64,000 nt of DNA from Streptomyces flavochromogenes (GCF_000717595.1 NZ_JNZO01000037.1:1-64000), one strand, 5' to 3'. Positions 51,070 to 59,835 are shown, numbered from the stretch's first letter. The notes: a model not told the origin generated them from the letters alone. Numbers and translations are program-made.

Positions 51070-51711
51070 TCAGGGATGTGGTGGGTGGGAGCGGCGTTGG
51101 TCGCTTTCGTCACGGAGGTCTTCGGTGCGGCGGGTCAGGTCGGCGACGCGCTTGGCCAGGTCGGGGCGGGGGGTGAGGTGGGGATGGGTGCGTGCGAGTG
51201 GTTCGAGGAGCTGGGTGGGGTCGCTGTGGGCGAGCGCTGCGGAGAGGTCGGCCCGCGTGTCTGGGGGCAGGGTGTCGAGGGCGGTGATCTGTCCGGCGAG
51301 TTGGCGCAGATCGGCGGCGCTTGAGCGGGCCCAGGACGTGACGGTGCGGTCGGCGGCGCGGCGGTCACGGGTGGTCTGGACGCGTTGTTCTCCGGTGGTT
51401 CCGGGGTTGCCGGGGCGTACGCGGAGGTAGCGGCGTTCGGCGGCTTGGCGGCTGGTGACGCCGAGAGGGTGGGCGAGATCGGCCCAGCTCGCGCCGGCGT
51501 CGCGGGCGGCCTCGATGAATCGGGGTTCCCATGCGGCGAGCTGTTCGCGCAGCCCACGCAGGAGGAGGAGGGCGGCGAGTGCTTCCTCCGGGGAGTCGTG
51601 AGGTGGCGTGTCGGGGGTGGTCGCGGACCTTGCTGCCCGTACGGCTTCGTCGATCGCGGCCAGGGCGGCGAGGGCTGCGGGGAAGGTGATCGGTCGGTCG
51701 GCTCCTGTCAC
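51070..51711 (-). CDS. rheA: RheA-like heat-shock repressor of hsp18
   Basis: The 213-residue protein is divergent from hsp18, as rheA is in S. albus. It contains a helix-turn-helix-like part (AGASWADLAHPLGVTSRQAA, then ERRYLR) and a helical C-terminal half (SSAADLRQLAGQITALDTLP). RheA proteins act as thermosensors: they repress hsp18 at low temperature and change shape on warming. A matching inverted repeat lies in the shared promoter. The GTG at 51711 has GAGGG 9 bases upstream. I rely on position and general features, because the family has few sharp motifs. Confidence 0.72.
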   Translation of the reverse strand: MTGADRPITFPAALAALAAIDEAVRAARSATTPDTPPHDSPEEALAALLLLRGLREQLAAWEPRFIEAARDAGASWADLAHPLGVTSRQAAERRYLRVRPGNPGTTGEQRVQTTRDRRAADRTVTSWARSSAADLRQLAGQITALDTLPPDTRADLSAALAHSDPTQLLEPLARTHPHLTPRPDLAKRVADLTRRTEDLRDESDQRRSHPPHP

Positions 51712-51745
51712 AGCATCACGCCCTCTTCGTCGTGTCGTCCATTCG

Positions 51746-51777
51746 TTGACATCTCACTTGTCGTCGTTCGGATGACA
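51746..51777 (+). promoter_or_regulatory. hsp18 promoter with RheA-type operator
   Basis: TTGACA (51746-51751) is a good -35 box for hsp18. TGTCGTC-N5-GATGACA (51759-51777) is an inverted repeat one base from the TGTCATC-N5-GATGACA operator I recall for S. albus RheA. It sits 67-85 bp before the hsp18 start and about 50 bp before the rheA start. Confidence 0.75.
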
Positions 51778-51843
51778 TGTTACAACGGAGGCAGATGCAG
51801 CGCATTGGCAGTCACTGCCTGATCCCACTGGAGGTGTTTCGCG

Positions 51844-52278
51844 ATGTTGATGCGCACTGACCCGTTCCGCGAGCTCGACCGCCTCACCCAGCAGATGCTG
51901 GGTGCGACCGGCACCTGGTCACGGCCTTCCGCGGTACCGATGGACGCCTACCGTGAGGGTGACGTCTACGTCATCGCCCTCGACCTGCCCGGCGTCGCGC
52001 TGGACGCGATCGACATCGACGTCGAGCGGAACATGCTGACGGTCAAGGCCGAGCGCCGCCCCGTCGCGAAGGCCGACGACGTCCAGATGGAGCTGTCCGA
52101 GCGTCCCCTCGGCGTCTTCTCCCGGCAGCTGATGCTGGCCGACACCCTCGACACCGAGAAGATCACGGCCGACTACGAGGCGGGCGTGCTCACGCTGCGC
52201 ATCCCGATCGCCGAGCGCGCCAAGCCCCGCAAGATCACGATCGGCCGGGGTGACGACCGCAAGCAGATCAGCGGCTGA
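51844..52278 (+). CDS. hsp18: Hsp20/alpha-crystallin small heat-shock protein (Hsp18)
   Basis: The 144-residue protein is a small heat-shock chaperone. N-terminal MLMRTDPFRELDRLTQQMLG precedes the alpha-crystallin domain (about residues 38-135): VYVIALDLPGVALDAIDIDV, LTVKAERRP, GVFSRQLMLADTLDTEKITA, AGVLTLRIPIAE. It binds unfolding proteins as oligomers in the cytoplasm. The ATG at 51844 has GGAGGT 8 bases upstream. It is divergent from rheA with its operator in between and has its own terminator. Confidence 0.95.
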   Translation: MLMRTDPFRELDRLTQQMLGATGTWSRPSAVPMDAYREGDVYVIALDLPGVALDAIDIDVERNMLTVKAERRPVAKADDVQMELSERPLGVFSRQLMLADTLDTEKITADYEAGVLTLRIPIAERAKPRKITIGRGDDRKQISG

Positions 52279-52293
52279 ACCGTAGGAAAGACC

Positions 52294-52340
52294 GGGAGCG
52301 GAGGGCGGAAGCCTTTCCCCCTCCTCCGTCCTCCGCTCCC
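52294..52340 (+). terminator. Terminator after hsp18
   Basis: GGGAGCGGAGG (52294-52304) pairs perfectly with CCTCCGCTCCC (52330-52340), with GGA/TCC pairing extending inside the loop. It lies 15 bp past the hsp18 stop and ends just before the DUF2267 genes. Confidence 0.75.
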
Positions 52341-52369
52341 CGCATCCACGTATGCGACAGGGGGTCGTG

Positions 52370-52768
52370 ATGAGACTGCGCTGGCAGACATTCCTCGACA
52401 AGGTCCAAGAGCGCGGCGACTACAGCTCGCCGCAGGAGGCCGAACGCGCCGCCCGCACCGTGCTGGCGCTGCTCGGCGCCCATCTGGTCGGTGACGTGCG
52501 GGCCGCACTGGCCGCCCGACTGCCGGAGACCTTTGCCCTGGTGCTCCTCAACCCGCTCCAGGCCACCGAGCCTCTCTCACCAGAGCGCTTCGTACGCGCG
52601 ACGGCCGCCTGGATCGAAGGAGCCACTGAACGGACAGCGGCCTGGGACGTCAGCGCCGTCCTCAGCGTCGCCGCCGACGCGGCCGGCGAGGAACTGACCG
52701 CCCAGATACTCCTACAGCTCCCACCCGGCTACGACCTCCTCTTCGGCCGGCCGCTCCACCCACGGTGA
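52370..52768 (+). CDS. DUF2267 domain protein
   Basis: The 132-residue protein is a single DUF2267-type helical domain: FLDKVQERGDYSSPQEAERA, RTVLALLGAHLVGDVRAALA, LPETFALVLLNP, and the C-terminal LLQLPPGYDLLFGRPL. Such proteins are common near stress genes in actinobacteria; no enzymatic motif is present. The ATG at 52370 has GGGGG 5 bases upstream. A related gene follows 75 bp downstream, so this looks like a tandem pair of diverged copies. Confidence 0.85.
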   Translation: MRLRWQTFLDKVQERGDYSSPQEAERAARTVLALLGAHLVGDVRAALAARLPETFALVLLNPLQATEPLSPERFVRATAAWIEGATERTAAWDVSAVLSVAADAAGEELTAQILLQLPPGYDLLFGRPLHPR

Positions 52769-52843
52769 GCCGGCAGCCCCTCAACGTGTTCGCTCCCCCG
52801 GTCCCACGGGCCGGGCCCGAAGAGAACGGCGATCTCCACCGGC

Positions 52844-53314
52844 ATGACTCTTCAGACCGAGACCGCGACAACACCCGCCCACGGCGGCATCACCACCGAG
52901 GCGCCCTACTCCCGGATGCTCGAGCGTGTGCGCTACGAAGGCGCCTACCCCACCCTCGAACGCGCCGACGAAGCCGTCCACCACGTACTCGCCGCGCTGG
53001 GACGACAGCTCGTCGGCGACGAACGCGTCGACCTCGCCGCACGCCTCCCCGTCGAGGCCGCCCTCGTGCTCACCGCCCAGGTCCCCGCCGTCACACCCCT
53101 CACCGGATGGGAGTTCGTCAAGGACCTTGCCGAGCGCACCGGCAGCACGCCCGCCGGCGCCCGCTGGAACGTCGGCGCCGTCCTCGCCGCCGTATCCCAA
53201 CTCGCAGGACCCGAACTCCTCGACCGCATCATCAACCAACTCCCCTCCGGCTACGCCCTCCTCTTCGGCAGAGCCGAACTCCAGCAGTCACGGCGCAGGA
53301 CCGCCTCTTTCTGA
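52844..53314 (+). CDS. DUF2267 domain protein (paralogue)
   Basis: The 156-residue protein shares the DUF2267 pattern with its upstream neighbour: MLERVRYEGAYPTLERADEA, VHHVLAALGRQLVGDERVDL, LPVEAALVLTAQVP and a closing INQLPSGYALLFGRAEL. It has an extra N-terminal extension of about 20 residues (TETATTPAHGG). The start ATG at 52844 has no strong ribosome-binding site, so it may rely on transcription and translation from the first gene. Function is unknown. Confidence 0.83.
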   Translation: MTLQTETATTPAHGGITTEAPYSRMLERVRYEGAYPTLERADEAVHHVLAALGRQLVGDERVDLAARLPVEAALVLTAQVPAVTPLTGWEFVKDLAERTGSTPAGARWNVGAVLAAVSQLAGPELLDRIINQLPSGYALLFGRAELQQSRRRTASF

Positions 53315-53503
53315 ACCGTCCCCCGCATGAGCACCTCGACCTCGACCGCGCCACCGGAGCTTCGGCCGGCCCCTGGCAGGCCGGCCGTCATAGCGACCTT
53401 GGTCACGCGGCGTGCTTCTCTGGTGGGAAGACGGTGACGGCCCTTCTCGCCGAGTGGGACGACCGGTTGAGGCGACAGGGTGACCCGTGAATAGGTTCGG
53501 CTC

Positions 53504-53815
53504 TCATGTCGAAGACGGCCGGCCGGTGATGACGTCGCCACGCTGGTGGAGTCCGGGCAGAGCAATCAGATGTCCCTGACGGTGGTAACCGGGGGCGCTG
53601 TCATCACCGGCCGGCTGGGCGGAGGCGGTCGCGGCGGTGGCCCAGGTGTCGGCGATACCGATGCGGGTGACCACGCCGTACTCGCCGGAGAAGCGGATCA
53701 GGCGGCGGCGCAGGGTCGTGATGCCCGTGACCCCGAGGGTGTGGGGGTGGGCGAGTTCCTCGTACGTCCGGGGCCGTCCCTCCCGGGTGGTGACCAGGTG
53801 TGACTGAGCGCCGGA
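53504..53815 (-). pseudogene. Fragment of an unidentified gene
   Basis: The minus-strand frame reads GAQSHLVTTREGRPRTYEEL, then TLGVTGITTLRRRLIRFSGE and YGVVTRIGIADTWATAATAS, with very strong GC third positions to a stop at 53504. The upstream end has no good start and no ribosome-binding site, so the N-terminus is probably missing. I do not recognise the family. Confidence 0.45.
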
Positions 53816-54079
53816 CTTGGCTCGGTGGGACGACTCCAATGCTCAACCTGCGGCGCACGTCAGAAGGTTGGCTCAAAGAGATGTGTCCTCACCCACGCGC
53901 TGATCCTGATCTTTCTGGACTTGCTGACTTCGCGGCTCGCTCCTCGGCGACCGTGGGGTTCGTCGGGCCGGCCTTGTCCGATCAGAAGGACTCCCGGTCC
54001 CGGAGAGCCGCAGGGTCCGATCGGGCTTCCTGAAGGACGAGGGCTCGACGGCAGCTCAAAAACGCGCGCCCCTCGGGGC
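53816..54079. other. Intergenic stretch without a gene
   Basis: This is about 260 bp between the gene fragment and the 3' end of the SUKH-like gene. No coding frame or clear signal is seen. Confidence 0.25.
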
Positions 54080-54736
54080 TCACTGCCCGTGCAGGCCCCA
54101 CTTGTCGAGCCCCGAGTACACAAGTGCCACGCGGCGCACGCGGCCGGAGAGGCATTCCGCCTCGCCGTTGTGCAGCGCCACCAGCGAGTCCGAGCCCCGC
54201 CACCATGTGTCGACGATGCCCTGTACCTCTTCCACCGGCTCGAAGTCGTCCAGCGAGAGGCCCTCGACCTCGTCGCCGTGCAGTCTGGTGACCTGCTTGG
54301 CCCACTGGGAGGCGTGGTGGGTGAGCGCAAGCGATTCCACCCAGCCCTCGACAGATGCGTGCAGCGGAGCCCACGTGTCGCCCCACAGGCCGAACTCGCC
54401 GTTCGGGCCGATCATGAAGGAGAAGGCGACCGACGCCCGCGGTTCGCCGCCCACGAACCACCACCCGCCCCCGTGGGAGGGCTCGGGCACATCGGCGTAG
54501 AGGTAGCGGGGACCGCACTCGTACACCGGCGCCGGAGGGAGGACCAGGCCGCCCCAGCGCTCCTGGTACGCCACTGCCCGGTCGATGACCTCCCCAGGCA
54601 CTCCCAGCGCGAGCCACCGCTCTCGGTACGGCTCCAGGGGCGTGGCGTCCGCCCTGACACCGTGGCTCGCGACGAAGGACCGCGCGCGCCGGGATAGTCC
54701 CTCGGGTATGGCGTCGCCGTGCAGGTGCAGGTTCAT
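54080..54736 (-). CDS. SUKH (SMI1/KNR4)-like protein, possible immunity protein
   Basis: The 218-residue protein has the SMI1/KNR4-like pattern YQERWGGLVLPP near residue 57, followed by aromatic strands (GGGWWFVGGEPRASVAFSFM, IGPNGEFGLWGDTWAPLHAS) and VEGWVESLALTHHA. SUKH-fold proteins often neutralise polymorphic toxins, and a large Rhs toxin lies 3.5 kb away, but this gene is not adjacent to it. The ATG at 54736 is used here; a GTG two codons earlier has GGGGG at better spacing. The fold call is from general pattern, so it is moderate. Confidence 0.6.
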   Translation of the reverse strand: MNLHLHGDAIPEGLSRRARSFVASHGVRADATPLEPYRERWLALGVPGEVIDRAVAYQERWGGLVLPPAPVYECGPRYLYADVPEPSHGGGWWFVGGEPRASVAFSFMIGPNGEFGLWGDTWAPLHASVEGWVESLALTHHASQWAKQVTRLHGDEVEGLSLDDFEPVEEVQGIVDTWWRGSDSLVALHNGEAECLSGRVRRVALVYSGLDKWGLHGQ

Positions 54737-54742
54737 GATCAC

Positions 54743-55234
54743 GACGTTACCCCCGTAGGACTGAGCGTTTTCCGCGCTCAAGGCACTGTGGCCGCCGGCG
54801 GCGGCTGCCACTGAGCACGACCCTGATACGGCCGGACAGCTCCCGTGCCCATTGGACGGATCCGGTGCTGAGCGACACCGATGGTGGCCGTGCACCGTAC
54901 CCGACACCGGTGGATGACTCTTCGGCACAAGCACGAGCTGCATGGCCGAGGACCGAGACCGGTCGCTTGTCGCTCAGAGTGAGGAGGTGCAGGGGTGGTC
55001 GCACGGTTCGGGCTCGTCGGGTGGGCATGCGGCGAACGCAGCGCAGGAGTCCCGGTTCATCGGATCCGGCGGCGGCGGTCCTCCAGGGCAGGGCGTCCAT
55101 GGCGTGCGCGCGTTCGTCGGTGGTGAAGGTGCCGATGGTCTGGTGGAGGTCCTCGGGGGCGGGTTCGTCCGGTGAGGCAGAGCCAGCCGATCGCTGCGGT
55201 CAGACGGACGTCGGGGGCCTGTGTCCCGTCTACC
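54743..55234. other. About 490 bp without a confident gene
   Basis: On the minus strand WVIWVDGTQAPDVRLTAAIG (about 55190-55250) continues the IS21 remnant frame, but nothing family-like follows. The rest shows Pro/Arg-rich frames without bias. Confidence 0.3.
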
Positions 55235-55672
55235 CATATCACCCAGTCCACCTGGGCCTGAGCACCCGGAACGTCCTCGAACCGCCGGTGCAGACCCGTC
55301 GGTGCAGACCCGCCACTGCGCCCGGGCTGATGCCCAGCCCCTCCGCGATCTGAGGGGGTCGGGACTCCTGAAGATAGAGCTTCACCTGCTGGTAGTTGAT
55401 CGTGGCTCCGTAGTCCTGGGCCAGGCGCTCGTGGATCACTCTTCCCTTGAGCAGGATCTCGGACCTGAGCATGCGTCGATCAGCGGCGCGATCTGGCTCA
55501 CCACCCGTCGAGGTTGCTGACCCGCTACTTCTCCCTCGGCGGCGCGACCGAAGCGAGGTCCTGGAGGTACTTGTCGACCGGCCGGCGGTTCAGCCCGGTC
55601 ACCTTCGTGATCTCCCGCAGGCTCATTGCACCGGACTTGTACAGCGATCGGAACCGCCTCAACTCCAGTCAG
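55235..55672 (-). pseudogene. IS21-like transposase (istA) remnant
   Basis: Reading leftward: ELRRFRSLYKSGAMSLREIT, then KVTGLNRRPVDKYLQDLASV, stop; VSQIAPLIDA; MLRSEILLKGRVIHERLAQD, then YGATINYQQVKLYLQESRP and GLGISPGAVAGLHRR. In a shifted frame EDVPGAQAQVDW follows. These are the helix-turn-helix and early part of an IS21-type IstA. A 14-bp tandem duplication (CGGTGCAGACCCG at 55286 and 55300) causes the last frameshift. The DDE catalytic part and istB are absent. Confidence 0.7.
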
Positions 55673-55801
55673 CGCTGCGGATCCAAGACCACCGTCAGCC
55701 GCCCTGCTGCCACCCCGAACCGCGGAAAGCAGCCACGCGGCCCCCACCCCATCACCCCACCGAAACGGTGCGCTTTCATCCGTACGAGGTGGTGCCGTCA
55801 C

Positions 55802-56180
55802 CCTGTACGCCGGCACGTGCACCTCGGAGCCCTCCCAGAGCGACATGAGGAGCTCGACCGCATCCGTGTCCGGCTGGACACGGTCCTGGCTGATCGTCCC
55901 GCAGGCCACGTCCAACTGGTCCGTCCCTCCGCGCACTGGCACCTGCTACGGCGAGCCCGACGACGCGCCGCCCAGCGACGCCGCCCGGCGGAGCCGGGCT
56001 CGTTTCCCCGTACCCGTGTCCTGGTGGCTCTGGAGTTCCTCGTCTGCCTGGACGAGCACAGCCTCGACCTGGGCGGACTTCGGCAAGACGGCCTCGAGCG
56101 CTGGCTGGACGCGGGCAACACTCGCACCTATGCGATCCGCGACTTTCTGTCCTGGACCACCAGCCGCGGCATCATCAAGG
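55802..56180 (+). pseudogene. Site-specific recombinase-like fragment
   Basis: The plus-strand peptide VRLDTVLADRPAGHVQLVRP, SAHWHLLRRARRRAA, then VLVALEFLVCLDEHSLDLGG and LRQDGLERWLDAGNTRTYAI, RDFLSWTTSRGI has strong coding bias. It matches a SAM-like DNA-binding domain found in actinobacterial tyrosine-recombinase-like proteins. The catalytic half is missing and no start codon is supported. It abuts the IS21 remnant, which lies in the other direction. Confidence 0.5.
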
Positions 56181-56322
56181 CTTCTCCACCAGCTGGCGGA
56201 AGCACCCCACACCGGGTTGCCCTCACCCGCACCAACCGCGGCGAACCATGGCTCCTCCCCGGCCGGCCGACCTGTCAGCTCGCACCTCACCGCGACCAAC
56301 TCAATCGCCGCGACGGCAACAG

Positions 56323-56712
56323 CTAGCGTGGCGTGCGGAGCAGTGCGGCTAGAGCCGTGGAGAGTTCCACCGGTTCCACGGGCAGGGTGATCACGGCGTC
56401 GGCGTGGCTCCATGTGGCCAGCCAGGCGTCTTGCGGCCGTCCGATCAGCAGCAGGACCGGCGGGCAGCGGAAGACCTCGTTCTTGATCTGCCAGCACACA
56501 CCCATGCCGCCGATGGGGACGGCCTCGCCGTCCAGCACGCACGCGTCGATACGACTTGTTTCCAATGCCAGCAGGACCGCGGGGAGCGTCGCGCATTCGA
56601 TGAACGCGACCGGCGGAACATCGGACGCGGGGCGGCGTCCAGCGGCCAGGCGGACCTGGTCCCGGGTGCGGGTGTTGCTGCTGTAGAGGAGGACCGAGAC
56701 GCTTGAGGGCAT
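56323..56712 (-). CDS. Response-regulator-like protein without output domain
   Basis: The 129-residue protein has a receiver-like fold: SVSVLLYSSNTRTRDQVRLA, acceptor region IDACVLDGEAVPIGGMGV, PPVLLLIGRPQDAWLATW and a final ADAVITLPVEPVELSTAL with Pro where the Lys-Pro motif ends. The Asp of VLDGEA fits the phospho-acceptor, but the usual N-terminal acidic pair is replaced by Ser-Ser and the conserved Lys is missing. The ATG at 56712 has GGAGAAG 5 bases upstream. It is probably a regulatory protein that works without classical phosphorylation. Confidence 0.7.
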   Translation of the reverse strand: MPSSVSVLLYSSNTRTRDQVRLAAGRRPASDVPPVAFIECATLPAVLLALETSRIDACVLDGEAVPIGGMGVCWQIKNEVFRCPPVLLLIGRPQDAWLATWSHADAVITLPVEPVELSTALAALLRTPR

Positions 56713-56880
56713 CGCTTCTCCGGCTGCGCATTGGCTGGGGCGGCGGGCCCGCCCGAGAGCTGACGAAACTCAGATGTTCAAAGTTTCATAAATCGGGTAT
56801 TCACGCATGTTCGGAACTAAACGGACTCCTGCTCCGTCTGTGCGGGCGGGAAGGTGAAGCGTCACGGCGGTGAGAACCCG

Positions 56881-57102
56881 ATGACTCAGTGCAAGACCCC
56901 CGACTACCGCACCGGCCATCGCGGCCGGCACTGGACACACGCCCTGCGCTGCGCGCAGAAGGCCGGAGCCGTCGTCGTCACCGACGACACCGAAGAACCG
57001 GTGGCCTACGCCCACGAAAGCTCCGGACCCGGCCGCTTCCGTCCCTGGATCACCGAGACAGGATCCCGCTACGACAGCCACGACGTACACCCCGAGTGGT
57101 AG
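56881..57102 (+). CDS. Small conserved-looking protein, function unknown
   Basis: The 73-residue protein reads MTQCKTPDYRTGHRGRHWTH, then AVVVTDDTEEPVAYAHESSG and PGRFRPWITETGSRYD. It has good codon bias and GGTGAG before the ATG. The charged, aromatic-rich sequence looks soluble. I recall similar small Streptomyces proteins but no function. Confidence 0.5.
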   Translation: MTQCKTPDYRTGHRGRHWTHALRCAQKAGAVVVTDDTEEPVAYAHESSGPGRFRPWITETGSRYDSHDVHPEW

Positions 57103-57479
57103 TAGCGAGCCGGCCCGGCCGCCTGAGAGACGTGAAGGTGCGGCAGAGCCCGTGTGCCCAATCTTGCCGTCCTGCGCGCCGCGGCATCGCCCTCGCCTGA
57201 CGCACCTGGGCGACACCTGCCCCGAATTGAGCTCGGACACAAGCGCGCAGAGTTCGATGCGGAGGTGCCGGCCGACGCCGATGGTGCGCTCAGGCGGGCC
57301 CGCAGCCGGTGCCCAAGCTGCGGCGCAGCAGCCTCGGATCTTGGAGCTGCTGCGCGCACAGGAGGCTTCCGTGGAAGAGCTTTTCGACGCGCTGTTGGAC
57401 GAGCCGGGCTTCCCTGAAGCCGTCCACTCCGCACCGCAGCCCGTCCGTCCGTTCCGGAAACGGCCCCGACCGGGCCCGG
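57103..57479. other. Debris-like stretch, possible short remnant
   Basis: Plus-strand RILELLRAQEASVEELFDAL, then LDEPGFPEAVHSAP (about 57335-57435) has coding-like third positions but no start, no end and no known family. It may be another remnant. Confidence 0.3.
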
Positions 57480-57863
57480 GCACGCTTTGTCGGCCGACTG
57501 TCGCTTCTGCTTCCCTCTGCGCCGGGGTGGCGGCCTCGCGGGCCGTGAGGCTGCGGTGGTGGCGACGCAGGAGGAGCAGGGCCGTGGCCACGAGGCCGGT
57601 GAGGAGGCCGAGCCAGACGTCGGTGGTGTCGAGGCCGGTGAGGCGGCCGAAGATCCAGGCGGGGGCAGCGCGATGAGCCGGCGGCCGATGAGGGTGACGT
57701 GGAAGCCGTTCTTGGTGTCGTCGAGACCGCGCAGCAAGCCGACGCCGACATTCGCACCCGCGCCCGCGAGCTCGTCGACCAGGGCGCCCCGATCGGCTGT
57801 GGCCGCATCGTCGTTCTCGCGGACCAGCTCGAGGAGGCCCAGCGCATCAACGTTGAACACCAT
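57480..57863 (-). pseudogene. Small membrane protein broken by one frameshift
   Basis: From the ATG at 57863 the frame reads VDALGLLELVRENDDAATAD, then GANVGVGLLRGLDDTKNGFH and VTLIGRRLIALPP. At a run of C (about 57668) the frame shifts by one base and goes on AWIFGRLTGLDTTDVWLGLL, TGLVATALLLLRRHHRSL, AREAATPAQREAEATVG. The second part is a single transmembrane helix. One indel in a homopolymer separates the halves; it could be a real mutation or a sequencing slip. Confidence 0.55.
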
Positions 57864-58040
57864 CGCGGCGGCGAGGCAACGAATCCCACGGCCGCGGCTT
57901 GACCTGGGGCGCGCCTGCCGCTTCTCGGCGGGCCTGCCCGCGCCGGCCCAAGGCGCGCGACGTGTACTCGTTTCCTGTGGTGACAGGCTGTGCGGGCGTG
58001 TACCGTCCCTGTTAGCTGTCGTGGTTCGGAAGTTCCCATT

Positions 58041-58061
58041 GCCCATGCCTTCGGCGTGGGC
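58041..58061 (+). promoter_or_regulatory. Hairpin in the cold-shock gene leader
   Basis: GCCCATGCC (58041-58049) pairs with GGCGTGGGC (58053-58061) around TTC, with one T-G pair. It lies 90 bp before the csp start, in a likely long 5' leader. Cold-shock genes often carry such leader structures. Confidence 0.4.
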
Positions 58062-58150
58062 GCTTTGCTGTGCTGTGCCGCAGGAACCAGGGCGATCACC
58101 TCCGTCTTCCGCAGGGTGCGGGAGGCGTTCATCGACTGGAAGGCATGGAT

Positions 58151-58354
58151 ATGGCTACCGGAACTGTGAAGTGGTTCAACGCGGAGAAGGGCTTCGGCTT
58201 CATCGCCCAGGACGGCGGCGGCCCGGACGTCTTCGCTCACTACTCGGCGATCAACTCCTCGGGCTTCCGTGAGCTCCAGGAAGGCCAGACCGTCACGTTC
58301 GACGTCACCCAGGGCCAGAAGGGCCCCCAGGCCGAGAACATCAACCTGGCCTGA
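58151..58354 (+). CDS. Cold-shock protein (CspA family)
   Basis: The 67-residue protein is one cold-shock domain: [20 protein letters not shown] with RNP1 (KGFGFI), then DVFAHYSAI with RNP2, and [19 protein letters not shown]. It binds single-stranded nucleic acids and works as an RNA chaperone. The ATG at 58151 has GGAAGG 8 bases upstream; the ATG at 58145 is too close to it. It is monocistronic, with a leader hairpin at 58041-58061. Confidence 0.96.
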   Translation: MATGTVKWFNAEKGFGFIAQDGGGPDVFAHYSAINSSGFRELQEGQTVTFDVTQGQKGPQAENINLA

Positions 58355-58716
58355 CCCTTCCCGCCCCATGGGCAGCTGAGCCTGCCCCCGAGGCCCCGTT
58401 CCTTCAGGTTCATTCCGAAGAGGAGCAGGGCCTCCGTGCTTTCCTGCACGTCCTGGCCTCGGACTCCTGGCCCGATCAGGGAGCACGTAACTCGTGGGTG
58501 GCTTCAAGAGCGCTCGTTCACGACTTGAGGCACGACAGAACAGACAGTCATCGCAGGCAGGGTGACCGAATCCTCCAGAGCGGGTATGCGGTGATGGGCT
58601 CCCGCGCGTATGCCGGCCGCGCGCTCCCGCGGCGGGCGGGGCTGTCGCGTGGCGCGTCTGAGAACCATGACGGTGGTGGCGCGGTACGGCCGAAAGGTCT
58701 GAACCCATACCGGGAA
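58355..58716. other. About 360 bp without a gene
   Basis: This is the region between the convergent ends of the cold-shock and desaturase genes. No supported frame was found and no strong terminator stem stands out. Confidence 0.3.
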
Positions 58717-59835
58717 TCAAGCCGCGACGGATTCCTGCTCCCTGTCCGGCGTCTTGATCTTGGGCTTCTTGTTCGGCAGAGAGAGCCGGAAGACCTTGTG
58801 CCACGCGGAGAACACCTGCTTGGGCAGCGGGCCGGTGACGTACTCCAGCTCGTACTTCTCGAACAGCGCGCGCACCTTCACTGCGACCTCGGCGTACCGG
58901 TTGCTCGGCAGGTCGGGGAACAGGTGGTGCTCGATCTGGTGCGACAGGTTGCCGGTCATGAAGTGCATGGCCCTGCCGCCGCTGATGTTCGCCGAACCCA
59001 TCATCTGGCGCAGGTACCACTGGCCGCGCGTCTCGCCCTTGATCGACCGGCGCTCGAAGACCTGCACGCCCTCGGGGAAGTGCCCGCACATGATCACCGA
59101 GTGGGACCAGACGTTGCGGACCAGATTCGCGGTGAACGTGGCGGCGAGCGTGGTGAGGAACGACGGGCCCGACAGCAGTGGGTGGATCACGTAGTCCTTG
59201 AGCACCTGCTTGCGGATCTTGCGGCCCACGGCCTTGGCCCGCGCGCGGAACTCCGGGTTCTTGCGGCGGCGCTTGTGCAGGTTCTTGCCGAGCTCCAGGT
59301 CGTACGCTGCGATGCCGTACTCGAAGAAGCAGGCGTTGATGAAGTTCCACAGCGGCTGGCCGAGGTGGAACGGGTGCCACTTCTGGTCCTCGTCGACACG
59401 CATGATGCCGTAGCCGAGGTCGTTGTCCTTGCCGATCACATTGGTGTACGTGTGGTGCAGCTCGTTGTGCGAGTGCTTCCACTGCTCGGACGGCGAGACG
59501 TGATCCCACTCCCAGGTGGTGGAGTGAATCTTCGGATCTCGCATCCAGTCCCACTGGCCGTGCAGGACGTTGTGACCGATCTCCATGTTGTCCATGATCT
59601 TCGCCACGGACAGACCGGCGGTGCCGAGCAGCCACGCGGGCGGAAAGATCGAGAACAGCAACACGCCCCTGCTGACCAGCTCGAGCTTGCGCTGCGCCGA
59701 GATGACCCTACGGATGTAGGCGGCGTCCTTCTCGCCGCGGCCGGCGATCACCTCGTCGCGGATCGCGTCCAGCTCGCGGCCAAGCTCCTCGATCTGCTCC
59801 GCGGTCAGGTGGGCGGTGGGGTCGATGGCGGTCAA
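58717..59835 (-). CDS. Membrane fatty-acid (acyl-CoA) desaturase
   Basis: The 372-residue protein has the three His boxes of membrane desaturases: GHNVLH, HSHNELHHTYTN and HQIEHHLFPDLPS. Two hydrophobic blocks lie at about residues 55-80 and 215-240. It inserts double bonds into acyl chains using O2, a di-iron site and electrons from a reductase. The reductase gene lies immediately upstream, 7 bp away, so both are one operon. The TTG at 59835 has TAGGAG 5 bases upstream; no in-frame ATG is better. Confidence 0.92.
   Translation of the reverse strand: MTAIDPTAHLTAEQIEELGRELDAIRDEVIAGRGEKDAAYIRRVISAQRKLELVSRGVLLFSIFPPAWLLGTAGLSVAKIMDNMEIGHNVLHGQWDWMRDPKIHSTTWEWDHVSPSEQWKHSHNELHHTYTNVIGKDNDLGYGIMRVDEDQKWHPFHLGQPLWNFINACFFEYGIAAYDLELGKNLHKRRRKNPEFRARAKAVGRKIRKQVLKDYVIHPLLSGPSFLTTLAATFTANLVRNVWSHSVIMCGHFPEGVQVFERRSIKGETRGQWYLRQMMGSANISGGRAMHFMTGNLSHQIEHHLFPDLPSNRYAEVAVKVRALFEKYELEYVTGPLPKQVFSAWHKVFRLSLPNKKPKIKTPDREQESVAA

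Noticed and set aside
54080..54736. The SUKH-like protein as the immunity partner of the Rhs toxin.
   Set aside because: It is 3.5 kb away beyond the heat-shock locus; immunity genes normally follow the toxin directly, and a better-placed small gene exists.
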